Part shown: positions 20,340 through 30,663 of the stretch, piece after piece
Numbering within the stretch: the stretch's first letter is position 1
Layout of the letters: every line of letters starts with the position of its first letter
NCBI RefSeq assembly: GCF_039544005.1
Contig: NZ_BAABKV010000001.1
Coordinates: 5,456,001-5,520,000, forward strand
Origin: Kitasatospora paranensis
GTDB lineage: Bacteria > Actinomycetota > Actinomycetes > Streptomycetales > Streptomycetaceae
Direction of reading: 5' to 3'
DNA: 64,000 nucleotides
Notes under the pieces: generated by a model
What the model saw: only the letters and a program-made list of their open reading frames with translations
What the model was told of the DNA's origin: nothing
Database searches by the model: none
Translations under genes and position numbers: made by a program

Positions 20340-21707
20340 TCAGCACTCGATGACGTTGACCGCGAGGCCGCCGCGCGAGGTCTCCTTGTACTTGATCTTC
20401 ATGTCGGCGCCGGTCTCCTTCATCGTCTTGATCGCCTTGTCGAGCGAGACGTGGTGCCGGCCGTCGCCGCGCAGGGCCATCCGGGCGGCCGTGATCGCCT
20501 TCACGGAGGCCATGCCGTTGCGCTCGATGCACGGGATCTGGACGAGCCCGCCGACCGGGTCGCAGGTCAGGCCGAGGTTGTGCTCGATGCCGATCTCGGC
20601 GGCGTTCTCCACCTGCTCGGGGCTGCCGCCGAGCACCTCCGCGAGGCCGCCCGCCGCCATCGAGCAGGCCGAGCCCACCTCGCCCTGGCAGCCGACCTCG
20701 GCGCCCGAGATGGAGGCGTTCTCCTTGAACAGCATGCCGATCGCGCCGGCCGCCAGCATGAAGCGGACGATGCCGTCGTCGTCGGCGCCGGGGATGAAGT
20801 TCAGGTAGTAGTGCAGGACGGCCGGGACGATGCCGGCGGCGCCGTTGGTGGGCGCGGTGACCACCCGGCGGCCGGAGGCGTTCTCCTCGTTGACCGCCAT
20901 CGCGTAGAGGGTCACCCACTCCATCGCGTTGGCCGGGCCGATGCCCTCGGCGCGCAGCGCGCGGGCCGCCGAGGCCGCCCGGCGGCGGACCTTCAGCCCG
21001 CCCGGGAGTATGCCCTCGCGGGCCATGCCGGCCGCCACGCACTCCTGCATCACGGCCCAGATCTCCAGCAGCCCGGCCCGGATCTCGGCCTCGGTGCGCC
21101 AGGCCTTCTCGTTCTCCAGCATCAGGGCGGAGATCGACAGCCCGGTCTCCCGGGTGAGGCGCAGCAGCTCCTCGCCGGTGCGGAAGGGGTGGCGCAGTGC
21201 GGTGTCGTCCGGCTTGACGCGCTCGGCGCCGATGGCGTCCTCGTCGACGACGAAGCCGCCGCCGACCGAGTAGTAGGTCTTCTCCAGGAGCAGGGCGCCG
21301 GCCTCGTCCCAGGCGGCGAGGGTCATCCCGTTCGCGTGGTACGGCAGGGAGCGGCGCCGGTGCAGCACCACCTGGGCGGCGGGGTCGAAGGCGATCTCGT
21401 GCTCGTCGAGCAGCCGCAGCCGCCTGGCGGCGTGGATCCGCTCGACGGCCTCGTCGGCGCGGTCGACGTCGACGGTGCGCGGCGAGTTGCCCTCCAGGCC
21501 GAGCAGGACGGCCTTGGGGGTGCCGTGGCCGTGGCCGGTGGCGCCGAGCGAGCCGAACAGCTCGGCGCGGACGCTGCCGGTCTTGTCGAGCAGCCCTTCC
21601 GAGCGCAGCCGGCGGGCGAACATCCGGGCCGCGCGCATCGGGCCGACGGTGTGCGAGCTGGAGGGCCCGATGCCGATGGAGAAGAGGTCGAAGACGCTGA
21701 GGGCCAC
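20340..21707 (-). CDS. sdaA: L-serine ammonia-lyase (iron-sulfur, single chain)
   Basis: [4Fe-4S] enzyme that converts serine to pyruvate and ammonia; 455 residues. The N-terminal beta domain starts SVFDLFSIGIGPSSSHTVGPMRAA. The alpha domain carries the cluster-binding cysteines around SGAEVGCQGEVGSACSMAA and CDPVGGLVQIPCIERNGMAS. The length equals that of the fused alpha/beta type. Start GTG 21707 lies behind AAGGACG. It is last in the gcvT-gcvH-glyA-sdaA array. A strong hairpin separates it from glyA, so it may be expressed at a lower level or on its own. Confidence 0.94.
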   Translation of the reverse strand: MALSVFDLFSIGIGPSSSHTVGPMRAARMFARRLRSEGLLDKTGSVRAELFGSLGATGHGHGTPKAVLLGLEGNSPRTVDVDRADEAVERIHAARRLRLLDEHEIAFDPAAQVVLHRRRSLPYHANGMTLAAWDEAGALLLEKTYYSVGGGFVVDEDAIGAERVKPDDTALRHPFRTGEELLRLTRETGLSISALMLENEKAWRTEAEIRAGLLEIWAVMQECVAAGMAREGILPGGLKVRRRAASAARALRAEGIGPANAMEWVTLYAMAVNEENASGRRVVTAPTNGAAGIVPAVLHYYLNFIPGADDDGIVRFMLAAGAIGMLFKENASISGAEVGCQGEVGSACSMAAGGLAEVLGGSPEQVENAAEIGIEHNLGLTCDPVGGLVQIPCIERNGMASVKAITAARMALRGDGRHHVSLDKAIKTMKETGADMKIKYKETSRGGLAVNVIEC

Positions 21708-21759
21708 GGGGTGACGTCCTTGTCTGTCTCGTGGAAGGACTTGCGGGGTGACACGGGAC

Positions 21760-21797
21760 GGGGCACCGCGCGCACTGTCCAGTGTGCGCGGTGCCCC
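21760..21797 (-). terminator. Strong hairpin between glyA and sdaA
   Basis: Stem of about 18 bp (21760-21777 with 21780-21797, one G-U-type mismatch) and a very small loop. It sits after the glyA stop and before sdaA. It could end or attenuate transcription, or stabilise the glyA message. Confidence 0.6.
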
Positions 21798-21854
21798 GGG
21801 AGGTCCGGGCGGCCGGCGGGGGTGAGGCCGGTCACCGCGGGGAGGGAGCCGGTC

Positions 21855-23122
<1,268 letters not shown>

Positions 23123-23259
23123 GAGGTGGTGTCTCCCCTAGGGCGGTGAAGGAGCGCCGCGCGCGGCAGCGCCGGCCGGCAGGACGGCGGGCGACGCGCG
23201 GGCCAGGGGCCGGAGGGGGCGGCCGCCGCGCTGCGACCGCCCCGGGGGTGGAGCGGCGG

Positions 23260-23634
23260 TCAGCCGCCGATGAAGGCGGTGTACGCGTCGGCGTCGAGCA
23301 GCTCGTCGGTCGCCTCGACGCGGACCTTGAACAGCCAGCCGCCCTCGAACGGGGCGCTGTTCACCAGCGAGTTGTCGTCGATCACGGCCTGGTTGACCTC
23401 GACGATCTCACCGGTGGCCGGCGAGTACAGGTCGCTGACCGACTTGGTGGACTCGAGCTCACCGCAGGTCTCACCCGCGGTGACGGTGTCACCGACCTCG
23501 GGGAGCTGGACGTACACGATGTCGCCGAGCGCGTCCGCCGCGTGGGCGGTGATGCCGACGGTCGACACCCCGTCCTCGGCGGCGGTCAGCCACTCGTGCT
23601 CCTTGGTGTACTGCAGGTGCTTGGGGTTGCTCAT
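23260..23634 (-). CDS. gcvH: Glycine cleavage system H protein
   Basis: Lipoyl carrier protein of the glycine cleavage complex, 124 residues, the family's normal length. YTKEHEWL is the N-terminal hallmark. The lipoylated lysine is Lys64 in ELESTKSVSDLYSP, and EVVEVN-like IVEVNQAVIDD follows. ATG 23634 is 76 bases after gcvT in the same direction. It shuttles the aminomethyl group between the P, T and L proteins. gcvP is not in this window. Confidence 0.96.
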   Translation of the reverse strand: MSNPKHLQYTKEHEWLTAAEDGVSTVGITAHAADALGDIVYVQLPEVGDTVTAGETCGELESTKSVSDLYSPATGEIVEVNQAVIDDNSLVNSAPFEGGWLFKVRVEATDELLDADAYTAFIGG

Positions 23635-23710
23635 GGCGTCATTCTCCAGGATGGCAAGAGGGAAGGGCGGAGCGGTCCGCTGGGCGGACCCGGGGATGGC
23701 GGATCGGGCC

Positions 23711-24829
23711 TCAGCGGGCGCGCTTGTAGAACGGCAGCGCCACGACCTCGACGGGCTCGTGCTTGCCGCGCACGTCGACCGCGACCGCGGTGCCGGGCTC
23801 CGCGTGCGCCGCGTCCAGGTAGGCGATGGCGATCGGCCGGCCGAGGGTCGGGGAGGGCGTGCCCGAGGTGATCCGGCCGATCACGGTGCCGTCGGCGTCG
23901 ACCACGTCGTACTCGGCCCGCGGCACCCGCTTGCCCTCGGAGACCAGGCCGACCAGCTTGCGCGGCGGGTTGGACTCCGCCTCCGCCGCGGCCTGCTCCA
24001 GCGCCTTGCGGCCGACGAACGCGCCGTCGTTGGTGGTCTTGTCGAAGCGCACCACCCGGCCCAGGCCCGCGTCGAACGGGGTCAGGTCGGTGGACAGCTC
24101 GTGGCCGTACAGCGGCATGCCCGCCTCCAGGCGCAGCGTGTCGCGGCAGGACAGGCCGCACGGCACCAGGCCGGCGCCCGTGCCGGCCTCGGTCAGCGCC
24201 TGCCAGAGGTGCTCGGCGTCGGCCGGGGCGCAGAAGACCTCGAAGCCGTCCTCGCCGGTGTAGCCGGTGCGGGCCAGCCACACCTGGCGGCCGGCCACGG
24301 TGGCGGGCAGCAGCGCGTAGTACTTGAGGCCGGGCAGGTCGGCGTCGGTGACCGAGGCGAGGATGCCGTTGGCCTCCGGGCCCTGGACGGCGATCAGCGC
24401 GTAGGCGTCCCGGTCGTCGCGCACGACGGCGTCGAAGCCCTCGGCGCGCTCGGTCAGCGCGTCCAGCACGACCTGCGCGTTGGAGGCGTTGGCGACCACC
24501 ATGTACTCGTCCTCCGCGGTGCGGTAGACGATGAGGTCGTCGAGGATGCCGCCGTCCTCGCGGCAGATCATCGTGTAGCGGGCGCGCAGTACGCCGAGCG
24601 CCGAGATGAAGCCGACCAGGGCGTGGTCCAGCATCGCGCCGGCCTGCGGGCCGCTGACGGTGATCTCGCCCATGTGCGAGAGGTCGAACAGGCCGGCCCG
24701 GTTGCGGACGGCGAGGTGCTCCTCGCGCTCGCTGCCGTAACGCAGCGGCATGTCCCAGCCGGCGAAGTCGGTCATCGTGGCACCGAGCGAGCGGTGCAGC
24801 GCGTCGAGCGCGGTGTGACGGAGGGACAT
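23711..24829 (-). CDS. gcvT: Glycine cleavage system T protein (aminomethyltransferase)
   Basis: Transfers the methylene group from lipoyl-GcvH to tetrahydrofolate and releases ammonia; 372 residues. Motifs include TDFAGWDMPLRYGS, DLSHMGEITVSG, IVYRTAEDEYMVVANASN, and YTGEDGFEVF, with RDTLRLEAGMPLYGHEL near the middle. I chose ATG 24829 because AAGGAG lies about ten bases upstream and the family start SLRHTALDALH follows. In-frame codons further upstream fall inside the riboswitch. It is the first gene of the array and directly controlled by that riboswitch. Confidence 0.95.
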   Translation of the reverse strand: MSLRHTALDALHRSLGATMTDFAGWDMPLRYGSEREEHLAVRNRAGLFDLSHMGEITVSGPQAGAMLDHALVGFISALGVLRARYTMICREDGGILDDLIVYRTAEDEYMVVANASNAQVVLDALTERAEGFDAVVRDDRDAYALIAVQGPEANGILASVTDADLPGLKYYALLPATVAGRQVWLARTGYTGEDGFEVFCAPADAEHLWQALTEAGTGAGLVPCGLSCRDTLRLEAGMPLYGHELSTDLTPFDAGLGRVVRFDKTTNDGAFVGRKALEQAAAEAESNPPRKLVGLVSEGKRVPRAEYDVVDADGTVIGRITSGTPSPTLGRPIAIAYLDAAHAEPGTAVAVDVRGKHEPVEVVALPFYKRAR

Positions 24830-24899
24830 GACGGACGGACTCCTTGGCTGCTTGCGGGCACGCGTGGGCCCTTCCCGCCCGCGAACGGGCACGGAAGGT

Positions 24900-25116
24900 G
24901 TGGAGTCTCCCCGTCTGTCGTCAACAACCTGAGAGCTTCACCGCCTCCTCCAAGGATGGCGGCTTGCACCGTGGGTGGGCGCACGGCGCGGCCGTGTCCA
25001 CTTTCCAGATGTGCCTCGCCCGTGCGGTAGGGGGCCTGAGAGATTCCGGGGAGGACTTGCTCCTTCGGCGCCGGGCGCGCCCTGTCGGGCGTCCGGACTC
25101 TCCCGCGCGGGTTCGA
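24900..25116 (-). ncRNA. Tandem glycine riboswitch upstream of gcvT
   Basis: Two glycine aptamers can be read on the minus strand. The first begins near 25110 with GGGAGAGTCC, followed by GCCGAAGGAGCAAG and the conserved AATCTCTCAGGC (25034-25045). A short linker containing GAGGCACATCTGGAAAG follows. The second has CCCACGGTGCAAGCC and GTGAAGCTCTCAGGTTG (core 24925-24939) and ends near 24900 with GGGGAGACTCC. This is the cooperative two-aptamer class, which normally turns gcv genes on when glycine is abundant. I cannot place the expression platform exactly. Confidence 0.93.
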
Positions 25117-25193
25117 GCGGCCAGTATGAGGTTGTCGGTACAGCGGGCTCATCATGGCATGCCGCCGACCCTGATGGGAGAGGGGAGGCCCGC

Positions 25194-25199
25194 TAGGCT
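25194..25199 (+). promoter_or_regulatory. Putative -10 element (TAGGCT) for the first SseB-like gene
   Basis: TAnnnT-type hexamer 30 bases before ATG 25229, leaving a short leader with GAAGGGGCG as ribosome site. It faces away from the glycine riboswitch. No good -35 is visible. Confidence 0.4.
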
Positions 25200-25228
25200 C
25201 TGTCCTGAGGTCGATCGAAGGGGCGTTC

Positions 25229-26023
25229 ATGGGGTATCCGGCGGGCGAGGCACAGGCGTGGGCCGCACCCGGAGAGGCGCCGGAGGGCGGCGGCTGGCCG
25301 GTCAACGAACTGGAACAGGTGCTCACCGCGGCGCTCGGCGACCCCGGCGCGACACCCCGGGTCATCGAGGTGCTCGCGCGCAGCCAGGTGTGGATCCCGC
25401 TGCCGGCCGGCGCCGACCCGCAGGGCGCCTCCCTGGACCTGCCGACGATCGAGCTGGCGGGCTCCCCGTACGTGCCGGTGTTCTCCTCGCAGGAGCAGTT
25501 CCTCCAGCACGCGCCGGGGATGGCCTTCGCGATCGCCCCGGTGTGGGAGTTCGCCCGCGGCCTGCCGCTCGGCATCGGCATCGCGGTCAACCCCGAGGCG
25601 CCGGTCGGCCTCCCGGTGCCGCCGGAGGGCGTGGCGGAGCTGCGCCGCGGGCCGCGGGACGACCGCTGGGCCGCCGAACCGCTCCCCGAGGGCGCCGCGG
25701 TCGCGCTGCGTGAGCCCGAGCCGCACCAGGAGCCCTACGCCTTCCTGGCCGCCGCGACCGCCGAACTCGCCGCCGTCCCGGGCGTGCTGACGGCCCGTCG
25801 GGCGCTCGCCCGGGTGGAGGCGGACGCGCCGCAGCTGTACGTCGGCGTCCAGCTGGACCCGCAGTGGCCGGCCGAACCCGCGCAGGTCAACGAGGCGCTC
25901 GGGCGGGCGCTGGGAACCGCGCCGCCGCCGTGGGGCGTCCACCTGGTGCTGCTCGACCTGGCCGACGACCCGGTGGTCGAGTGGCTGGTCACCCGGGTCG
26001 CGCCGTTCTACGTGCGCGGATGA
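25229..26023 (+). CDS. SseB-like protein (enhanced serine sensitivity family)
   Basis: Two-part SseB-family protein, 264 residues. The N-terminal SseB domain runs from VNELEQVLTAAL through LARSQVWIPL and VPVFSSQEQF to WEFARGLPLGIGIAVNPEAPVGL. A C-terminal domain (residues about 165-264) contains YAFLAAATAELAAVPGV, LYVGVQLDP and VHLVLLDLADDPVVEW. E. coli SseB was named for serine sensitivity; its biochemical role is not settled. It is divergent from the glycine-riboswitch/gcv array and next to a second family member. ATG 25229 has GAAGGGG eight bases upstream. Confidence 0.85.
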   Translation: MGYPAGEAQAWAAPGEAPEGGGWPVNELEQVLTAALGDPGATPRVIEVLARSQVWIPLPAGADPQGASLDLPTIELAGSPYVPVFSSQEQFLQHAPGMAFAIAPVWEFARGLPLGIGIAVNPEAPVGLPVPPEGVAELRRGPRDDRWAAEPLPEGAAVALREPEPHQEPYAFLAAATAELAAVPGVLTARRALARVEADAPQLYVGVQLDPQWPAEPAQVNEALGRALGTAPPPWGVHLVLLDLADDPVVEWLVTRVAPFYVRG

Positions 26024-26066
26024 CCCGTCCGGCCCCGGCCCTGGGGGCCGGGAGGGGGAATGCGGT

Positions 26067-26096
26067 ATGACGCCTGTCGGCCACGCCCAATAGGGT
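26067..26096 (+). promoter_or_regulatory. Candidate promoter for the second SseB-like gene
   Basis: TAGGGT at 26091-26096 with ATGACG at 26067-26072, 18 bases apart. The expected start near 26103 gives a leader of about 88 bases before ATG 26191. Confidence 0.4.
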
Positions 26097-26190
26097 GCTC
26101 CCCGACAGTTGGGGACGACGGTCCACACGAGCGGTGGAACACGGAGCGGACGGGGCGCGACGACGTGAGAGAGCGGAGCGGGGCGGGCGC

Positions 26191-27065
26191 ATGAGCGCGG
26201 CAGCGGCTGGTGGCGCGTCCGGCCAGTGGGGCCGGACGCCGGAAGGCGACCCGGGCGCCATCGAGCGCGCCCTCGGTGCGGTCGGCCCGGAGCGCTGGGA
26301 GGCCTACGAGGAGCTGCTGCGCGCCCTGGCCGGCGGCCAGGTGTGGATGCTGCTCTGGCACGGCACCCCCGGCAGCCCCGACGCCCAGTACGGGAACATG
26401 GACATCAGCGGGCACGGGTACGCGCCCGCGGTCACCTCCCCGAGCAGCTCGCCGCCAGCGGCTGGGCCCGCGCCCACGAGGTCATCCCCGGCGCGGAGAT
26501 CGCCGCGGCGCTCTTCCGCACCCGCTGGGGCCTGTGGCTCAACCCGCACGCCCCCGGCGGCGGCGTCGGCGTCCCCTGGGCGGACCTGCGCCGGATCGCG
26601 CTGGGCCTGGACCGGCTGCCCGCCGGTCCGCTGCAGCTGAGCGAACCGCAGGTGCACGCCCCGCAGTTCTACGCCCTGCTGGAACAGCAGGCCGGCGAGG
26701 TGCGGCCGTTGCGCGCGCTGCGCCGTGCCTGGGTGCAGCCCGTGCTCGGCGAGCCGTACCTGGCCATCGGCCTGGACCTGTACGACACCTCCCCGCCGGC
26801 CGTGGAGGCGGCCCGGGCGCTGGTGCAACGCGCGGCCGCGCTCGCCCCCGAGGGGCTGGCGGTCTCCACCGTGGCGGTGGCCGACGAGTTCGACCCGGTG
26901 GCGCTCTGGATGAGGGCGAACGCCCGGCCGTTCTTCGACCGCGACGCCCAGTACGGGCAGCCGCAGGCCCCCGCGCCCTACCCGCCCTACGGTTACTCTC
27001 CGCAACCGGCTCCGGGGCACCAGGGCTGGCCGCAACAGCCCTGGCAGGGCTACCCCGGGCGCTGA
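26191..27065 (+). CDS. Second SseB-like protein with a Pro/Gln/Tyr-rich tail and one frame break
   Basis: Paralogue of the preceding gene, about 291 residues when repaired. The first frame gives AIERALGAVGPERWEAYEEL and GGQVWMLLWHGTPG. After C4 at 26438-26441 one base must be added to continue PEQLAASGWARAHEV, FRTRWGLWLNPHAPGGGVG and the C-terminal domain PYLAIGLDLYDTSPPAV. The last 40 residues are a low-complexity tail with repeated YGQPQ, PYPPYGY and GWPQQPW units, absent from the first copy. The tail may be disordered or mediate binding. Start ATG 26191 has a purine-rich GGAGCGGGGCG upstream. Confidence 0.8.
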
Positions 27066-27691
27066 CGGCGCCTGCTCCCCACCACCGTCCGAGGCGCCGC
27101 GCGCCCGGGCAGTGGCGGCATTCCGCCACTGGCGTTATCCCGCCGTTTTCTGCGGGGCCGCTGGTCCTGGCTCTTTCGTGGCGTCATCCCGCCGTTGGCG
27201 ACCTTACGTCAGCATGCGTCTTGTCGGTTTTGTTTCAACGATGTGAAGACGCCTATTCGTCCGGCTTTGCCGTGCATGCGGTAGATCACAGTTGGGCATC
27301 CTTCGGTTTCCCCTCTGGCGGAAGGCCGCTCCGATAACGGAGAGTGCTGCACACGCAGTGCGCGAGCCGAGCCCCACAAAGGCGAACGCGCACCTCGTCC
27401 GCTGAACCGCGCGATGTGCATGCCGCGCTCTCCAGCACCCAGCACGCCCGAAGTACCTGCTTCCGCACAGACCGGACCTCCACCGCGCGGCCTCCGCCGC
27501 TCACCGGACTCCGGCACCCCCGAAAACGAACTCTGCACCGCCGCACCGGCGTACGGAACCACCGCACCGCTCTGCACCGCACCTGTCGCGAACTCCGGAC
27601 CGTCCGAGGTCCGGGCCCTGACCGGGCCCGGGTCGCCTCGCCGACCGGAACCGTGGGCCGGCCACCGTCGGCGAGGGGAACGAACTGACTC
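27066..27691. other. Intergenic region upstream of the oligopeptide transporter (626 bases)
   Basis: No gene found. A 9-bp-stem hairpin (27110-27131) may terminate the SseB-like transcript. A near-perfect 17-base direct repeat, GGCGTTATCCCGCCGTT at 27131-27147 and again with one change at 27180-27196, follows. The stretch 27205-27300 is the most AT-rich here and probably holds the transporter promoter; I cannot fix its boxes. The rest, 27300-27691, shows nothing clear. Confidence 0.5.
27110..27131 (+). terminator. Hairpin after the second SseB-like gene
   Basis: CAGTGGCGG (27110-27118) pairs perfectly with CCGCCACTG (27123-27131) around a CATT loop, 45 bases after the stop codon. No T tract. 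Confidence 0.5.
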
Positions 27692-28680
27692 ATGACCACA
27701 CCCATCGAGACCACCGGCTCAGCGAGGCCTGAGGCCCCGCCCGCGGGCGGCCCGTCCAAGAGCATCCAAGGACGCTCTCCCGGACGGATCGCCTGGGACC
27801 GGCTGAAGCGGGACAAGGTCGCCCTCGCGGGCGGCGCCGTGGTGCTCCTGCTGATCCTTGCCGCGATCTTCGCCCCCGTGCTGACCTCGCTCCTCGGCCA
27901 CCCGGTCGACGAACCGCACCCGGACCAGATCAACCCCGACCTGGGCCTGCCCAAGGGCGCCTACGGCGGGATGAGCAGCGACTTCCTGCTCGGCGTCGAC
28001 CCGACCTTCGGTCGCGACGTCTTCAGCCGGATCCTCTACGGCGCCCGCATCTCGCTCACGGTGGCCTTCCTGGCCGCCGGCGTCTCCGTGCTGATCGGCG
28101 TGGTGCTCGGTGCCGCGGCCGGCTACTTCGGCGGCTGGATCGACTCGGCGATCAGCCGGGTGATGGACGTGCTGCTGGCCTTCCCGCAGCTGCTGTTCTC
28201 CATCGCCCTGGTCTCGGTCATGCCCAACTCGCTGCTCGGCCTCAGCGGCAGCGGCGTGCGGATGGCGATCCTGGTGCTGGTGATCGGCTTCTTCGGCTGG
28301 CCGTACATCGGACGCATCGTCCGCGGCCAGGCGCTGTCGCTCCGGCACCGCGAGTTCGTCGACGCCGCCCGCAGCCTGGGCGCCGGCAGCCTGCACATCC
28401 TGTTCCGGGAGCTGCTGCCGAACCTGGTCGCCCCGATCCTCGTCTACGCGACGCTGATCATCCCGACCAACATCCTCAGCGAGGCGGCGCTCAGCTTCCT
28501 TGGAGCGGGCGTGAAGCCCCCACGCCGTCCTGGGGTCAGATGCTCTCCGACGCGACCAAGATCTACCAGGTCGACCCGACGTACATGGTCGTCCCCGGCA
28601 TCGCGATCTTCGTCACGGTGCTCGCCTTCAACCTCTTCGGTGACGGCCTGCGCGACGCCCTCGACCCCAAGGGCAACTAG
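27692..28680 (+). CDS. Oligopeptide/dipeptide ABC transporter permease (DppC/OppC type), with one frame break
   Basis: Inner-membrane permease, about 329 residues. A cytoplasmic N-tail is followed by six hydrophobic segments, the first VALAGGAVVLLLILAAIFAPVL. The EAA loop that docks the ATPase reads EFVDAARSLGAGSLHILFRELLPN. At C5 (28517-28521) one base is missing. Repair continues GAGVKPPTPSWGQMLSDA and ends DGLRDALDPKGN at TAG 28680, which is the family ending. It is the first gene of five, ahead of the binding protein, an order unlike the common SBP-B-C-D-F arrangement. Confidence 0.9.
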
Positions 28681-28701
28681 TCCAGCCCTCCCTCAAGACC
28701 C

Positions 28702-28723
28702 GGCAGGCCCCTCTCAGCCTGCC
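28702..28723 (+). terminator. Intercistronic hairpin between permease and binding-protein genes
   Basis: GGCAGGC (28702-28708) pairs with GCCTGCC (28717-28723) around an eight-base loop. It may protect the message 3' end or partly terminate, rather than end the operon. Confidence 0.4.
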
Positions 28724-28775
28724 CGCCCCCGGCGGACCCTTCGTGCCCGCACATCATCAGGAGGATTCCTCACCC

Positions 28776-30545
28776 ATGAAGCGCAACAGGACACTTGCCG
28801 CAGCCTCCCTCGTGGCTGCCCTGGCTCTGACCACTGCGGCCTGCGGCGGCACCAAGGGCGGCACCAGCGACACCGCGACCAAGGGCGCGTCGGCGGGTGG
28901 CTTCAACGCCGCCGTGGACAAGGTGCTGAACCCCTCCGACAAGAAGGGCGGCACGCTCAACCTCTGGACGAGCACCGACGTCGACTCCCTCGACCCGGGC
29001 CGTGCGTACTACGCCTCCGTCTGGAACTACGAGCGCTTCTACGCCCGTACCCTGCTGGCCTTCGACGGCAAGGCGGGCAAGGACAGCCTCAAGCTCGTCC
29101 CGGACCTCGCGGCCAACCAGCCGGCGGTCGCCTCGGACGGCAAGACCTACACCTTCCACCTGAAGCAGGGTCTGAAGTTCGAGGACGGCTCCCCGATCAC
29201 CTCGAAGGACATCAAGTACGGCATCGAGCGCATCTTCGCGCAGGACGTCGTCTCCGGTGGCCCGACCTACCTGATCCAGTCCCTGGACCAGGGCCAGAAC
29301 TACCCCGGCCCGTACAAGGACACCGACCCGAACAAGCTGGGCCTGAAGACGGTCGAGACCCCGGACGACGGCACCATCATCTTCCACCTGGCCAAGCCGG
29401 ACTCCTCCTTCCCGTACCTGCTGGCCATGGGCTCCGCCTCGCCCGTCCCGCAGAAGCTGGACACCGGCGCCAAGTACGGCGACAAGCCGGTCTCCTCCGG
29501 CCCGTACAAGTTCAGCAAGGTCGAGCCGGGCAAGGGCTACGAGCTCGTCCGCAACCCCAACTGGGACCCGACCAGCGACCCGTTCCGCAAGGCGCTGCCG
29601 GACGTCGTCAAGCTGACGGTCACCACCAACGCCGACGACATGGACGCGCGTCTGCTGGACGGCTCCGCCGACATCGACTGGGGCCAGACCGGTCTGTCCC
29701 AGGCCGCCCAGGTCAAGGTCCTCCAGGACCCGAAGCTGAAGGCCAACACGGACGACCCGTACAACGGCTTCATCCGCTTCATCGCGCTGAACCAGAAGGT
29801 CGCGCCCTTCGACAACATCCACTGCCGCAAGGCGGTGCTGTACGCGGCCGACACCACCGCCCTGCAGACCGCCCGCGGCGGCTCGGTGGCCGGTTCGACC
29901 TTCGGCAACATGCTGCCCCCGAACATCCTCGGCTCGGACGACTACGACCCGTTCGGCCTGACCAAGGGCAAGCCCGACCTGGAGAAGGCCAAGGCCGAGC
30001 TCAAGGACTGCGGCAAGGAGGGTGGCTTCACCACCACCATCGCCGTCCGTGGCAACAAGGCCAAGGAGGTCAACACCGCCGTCGCGCTGCAGACCGCCCT
30101 CAAGGCGATCAACGTCACGGTCAACGTCGACCAGTACGACGGCAAGCTGCTCGCCTCCGTCGCCGGTGCGCCGGACGTCGTCCACCAGAAGGGCTACGGC
30201 CTGATCGTCGCCGGCTGGGGTGCCGACTACCCGAACGGCGCCGGCTACATGCAGCCCCTGATGGACAGCCGCTTCATCACCAAGAACGGCAACAGCAACT
30301 ACCCGGAGACCTCGGACCCCGCGGTCGACAAGCTGTTCGACCAGGCTGCCGCCGAGGTCGACCCGGCCAAGGCCGCCGACATCTACAAGCAGATCAACCA
30401 CAAGGTCGTCGACACCGCCGTGTGGCTGCCCGTCGTCGCCGACAAGGCGCTCAACTACCGCAACCCGCGCCTGACCAACGTCTACATCACCGACGCGTTC
30501 GGCGAGGTCGACTTCCAGGCGCTCGGCGTCTCCGACGGCAAGTGA
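28776..30545 (+). CDS. Oligopeptide-binding lipoprotein (SBP family 5)
   Basis: Extracellular solute-binding lipoprotein, 589 residues. The signal peptide ends with lipobox LTTAAC, then a Gly/Thr-rich linker. The family-5 core starts GGTLNLWTSTDVDSLDPG, with YTFHLKQGLKFEDGSPITSKDIKYGIER the characteristic block near residues 130-160. ATG 28776 has AGGAGGA ten bases upstream, the best ribosome site in the operon. That fits the need for excess binding protein over permease. Ligand cannot be read from sequence; oligopeptides are the usual choice in this group. Confidence 0.93.
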   Translation: MKRNRTLAAASLVAALALTTAACGGTKGGTSDTATKGASAGGFNAAVDKVLNPSDKKGGTLNLWTSTDVDSLDPGRAYYASVWNYERFYARTLLAFDGKAGKDSLKLVPDLAANQPAVASDGKTYTFHLKQGLKFEDGSPITSKDIKYGIERIFAQDVVSGGPTYLIQSLDQGQNYPGPYKDTDPNKLGLKTVETPDDGTIIFHLAKPDSSFPYLLAMGSASPVPQKLDTGAKYGDKPVSSGPYKFSKVEPGKGYELVRNPNWDPTSDPFRKALPDVVKLTVTTNADDMDARLLDGSADIDWGQTGLSQAAQVKVLQDPKLKANTDDPYNGFIRFIALNQKVAPFDNIHCRKAVLYAADTTALQTARGGSVAGSTFGNMLPPNILGSDDYDPFGLTKGKPDLEKAKAELKDCGKEGGFTTTIAVRGNKAKEVNTAVALQTALKAINVTVNVDQYDGKLLASVAGAPDVVHQKGYGLIVAGWGADYPNGAGYMQPLMDSRFITKNGNSNYPETSDPAVDKLFDQAAAEVDPAKAADIYKQINHKVVDTAVWLPVVADKALNYRNPRLTNVYITDAFGEVDFQALGVSDGK

Positions 30546-30601
30546 CCTGCCCCGTCCTCACCCCGTAGTTCGCAAAGCTAGTCCGAAGGGCAGGTGAAGG
30601 T

Positions 30602-30654
30602 CCCGCCCGGGCCGGCCGCCACCCCCACAGGGGAGGCGCCGGCCCGGGGCGGGC
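30602..30654 (+). terminator. Very stable hairpin between binding-protein and permease genes
   Basis: A long interrupted stem: CCCGCCCGGGCCGGC (from 30602) pairs with GCCGGCCCGGGGCGGG (ending 30654), with one bulge, and inner CGCC/GGCG and CCCC/GGGG pairing around ACAG. It ends nine bases before the next start. Likely an attenuator or 3'-end stabiliser that lowers downstream permease expression. Confidence 0.6.
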
Positions 30655-30663
30655 CCGACCGCA

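Noticed and set aside
24772..25590. Minus-strand frame spanning the riboswitch and extending gcvT
   Set aside because: Its middle is the structured glycine riboswitch; gcvT starts at 24829 with its own ribosome site.
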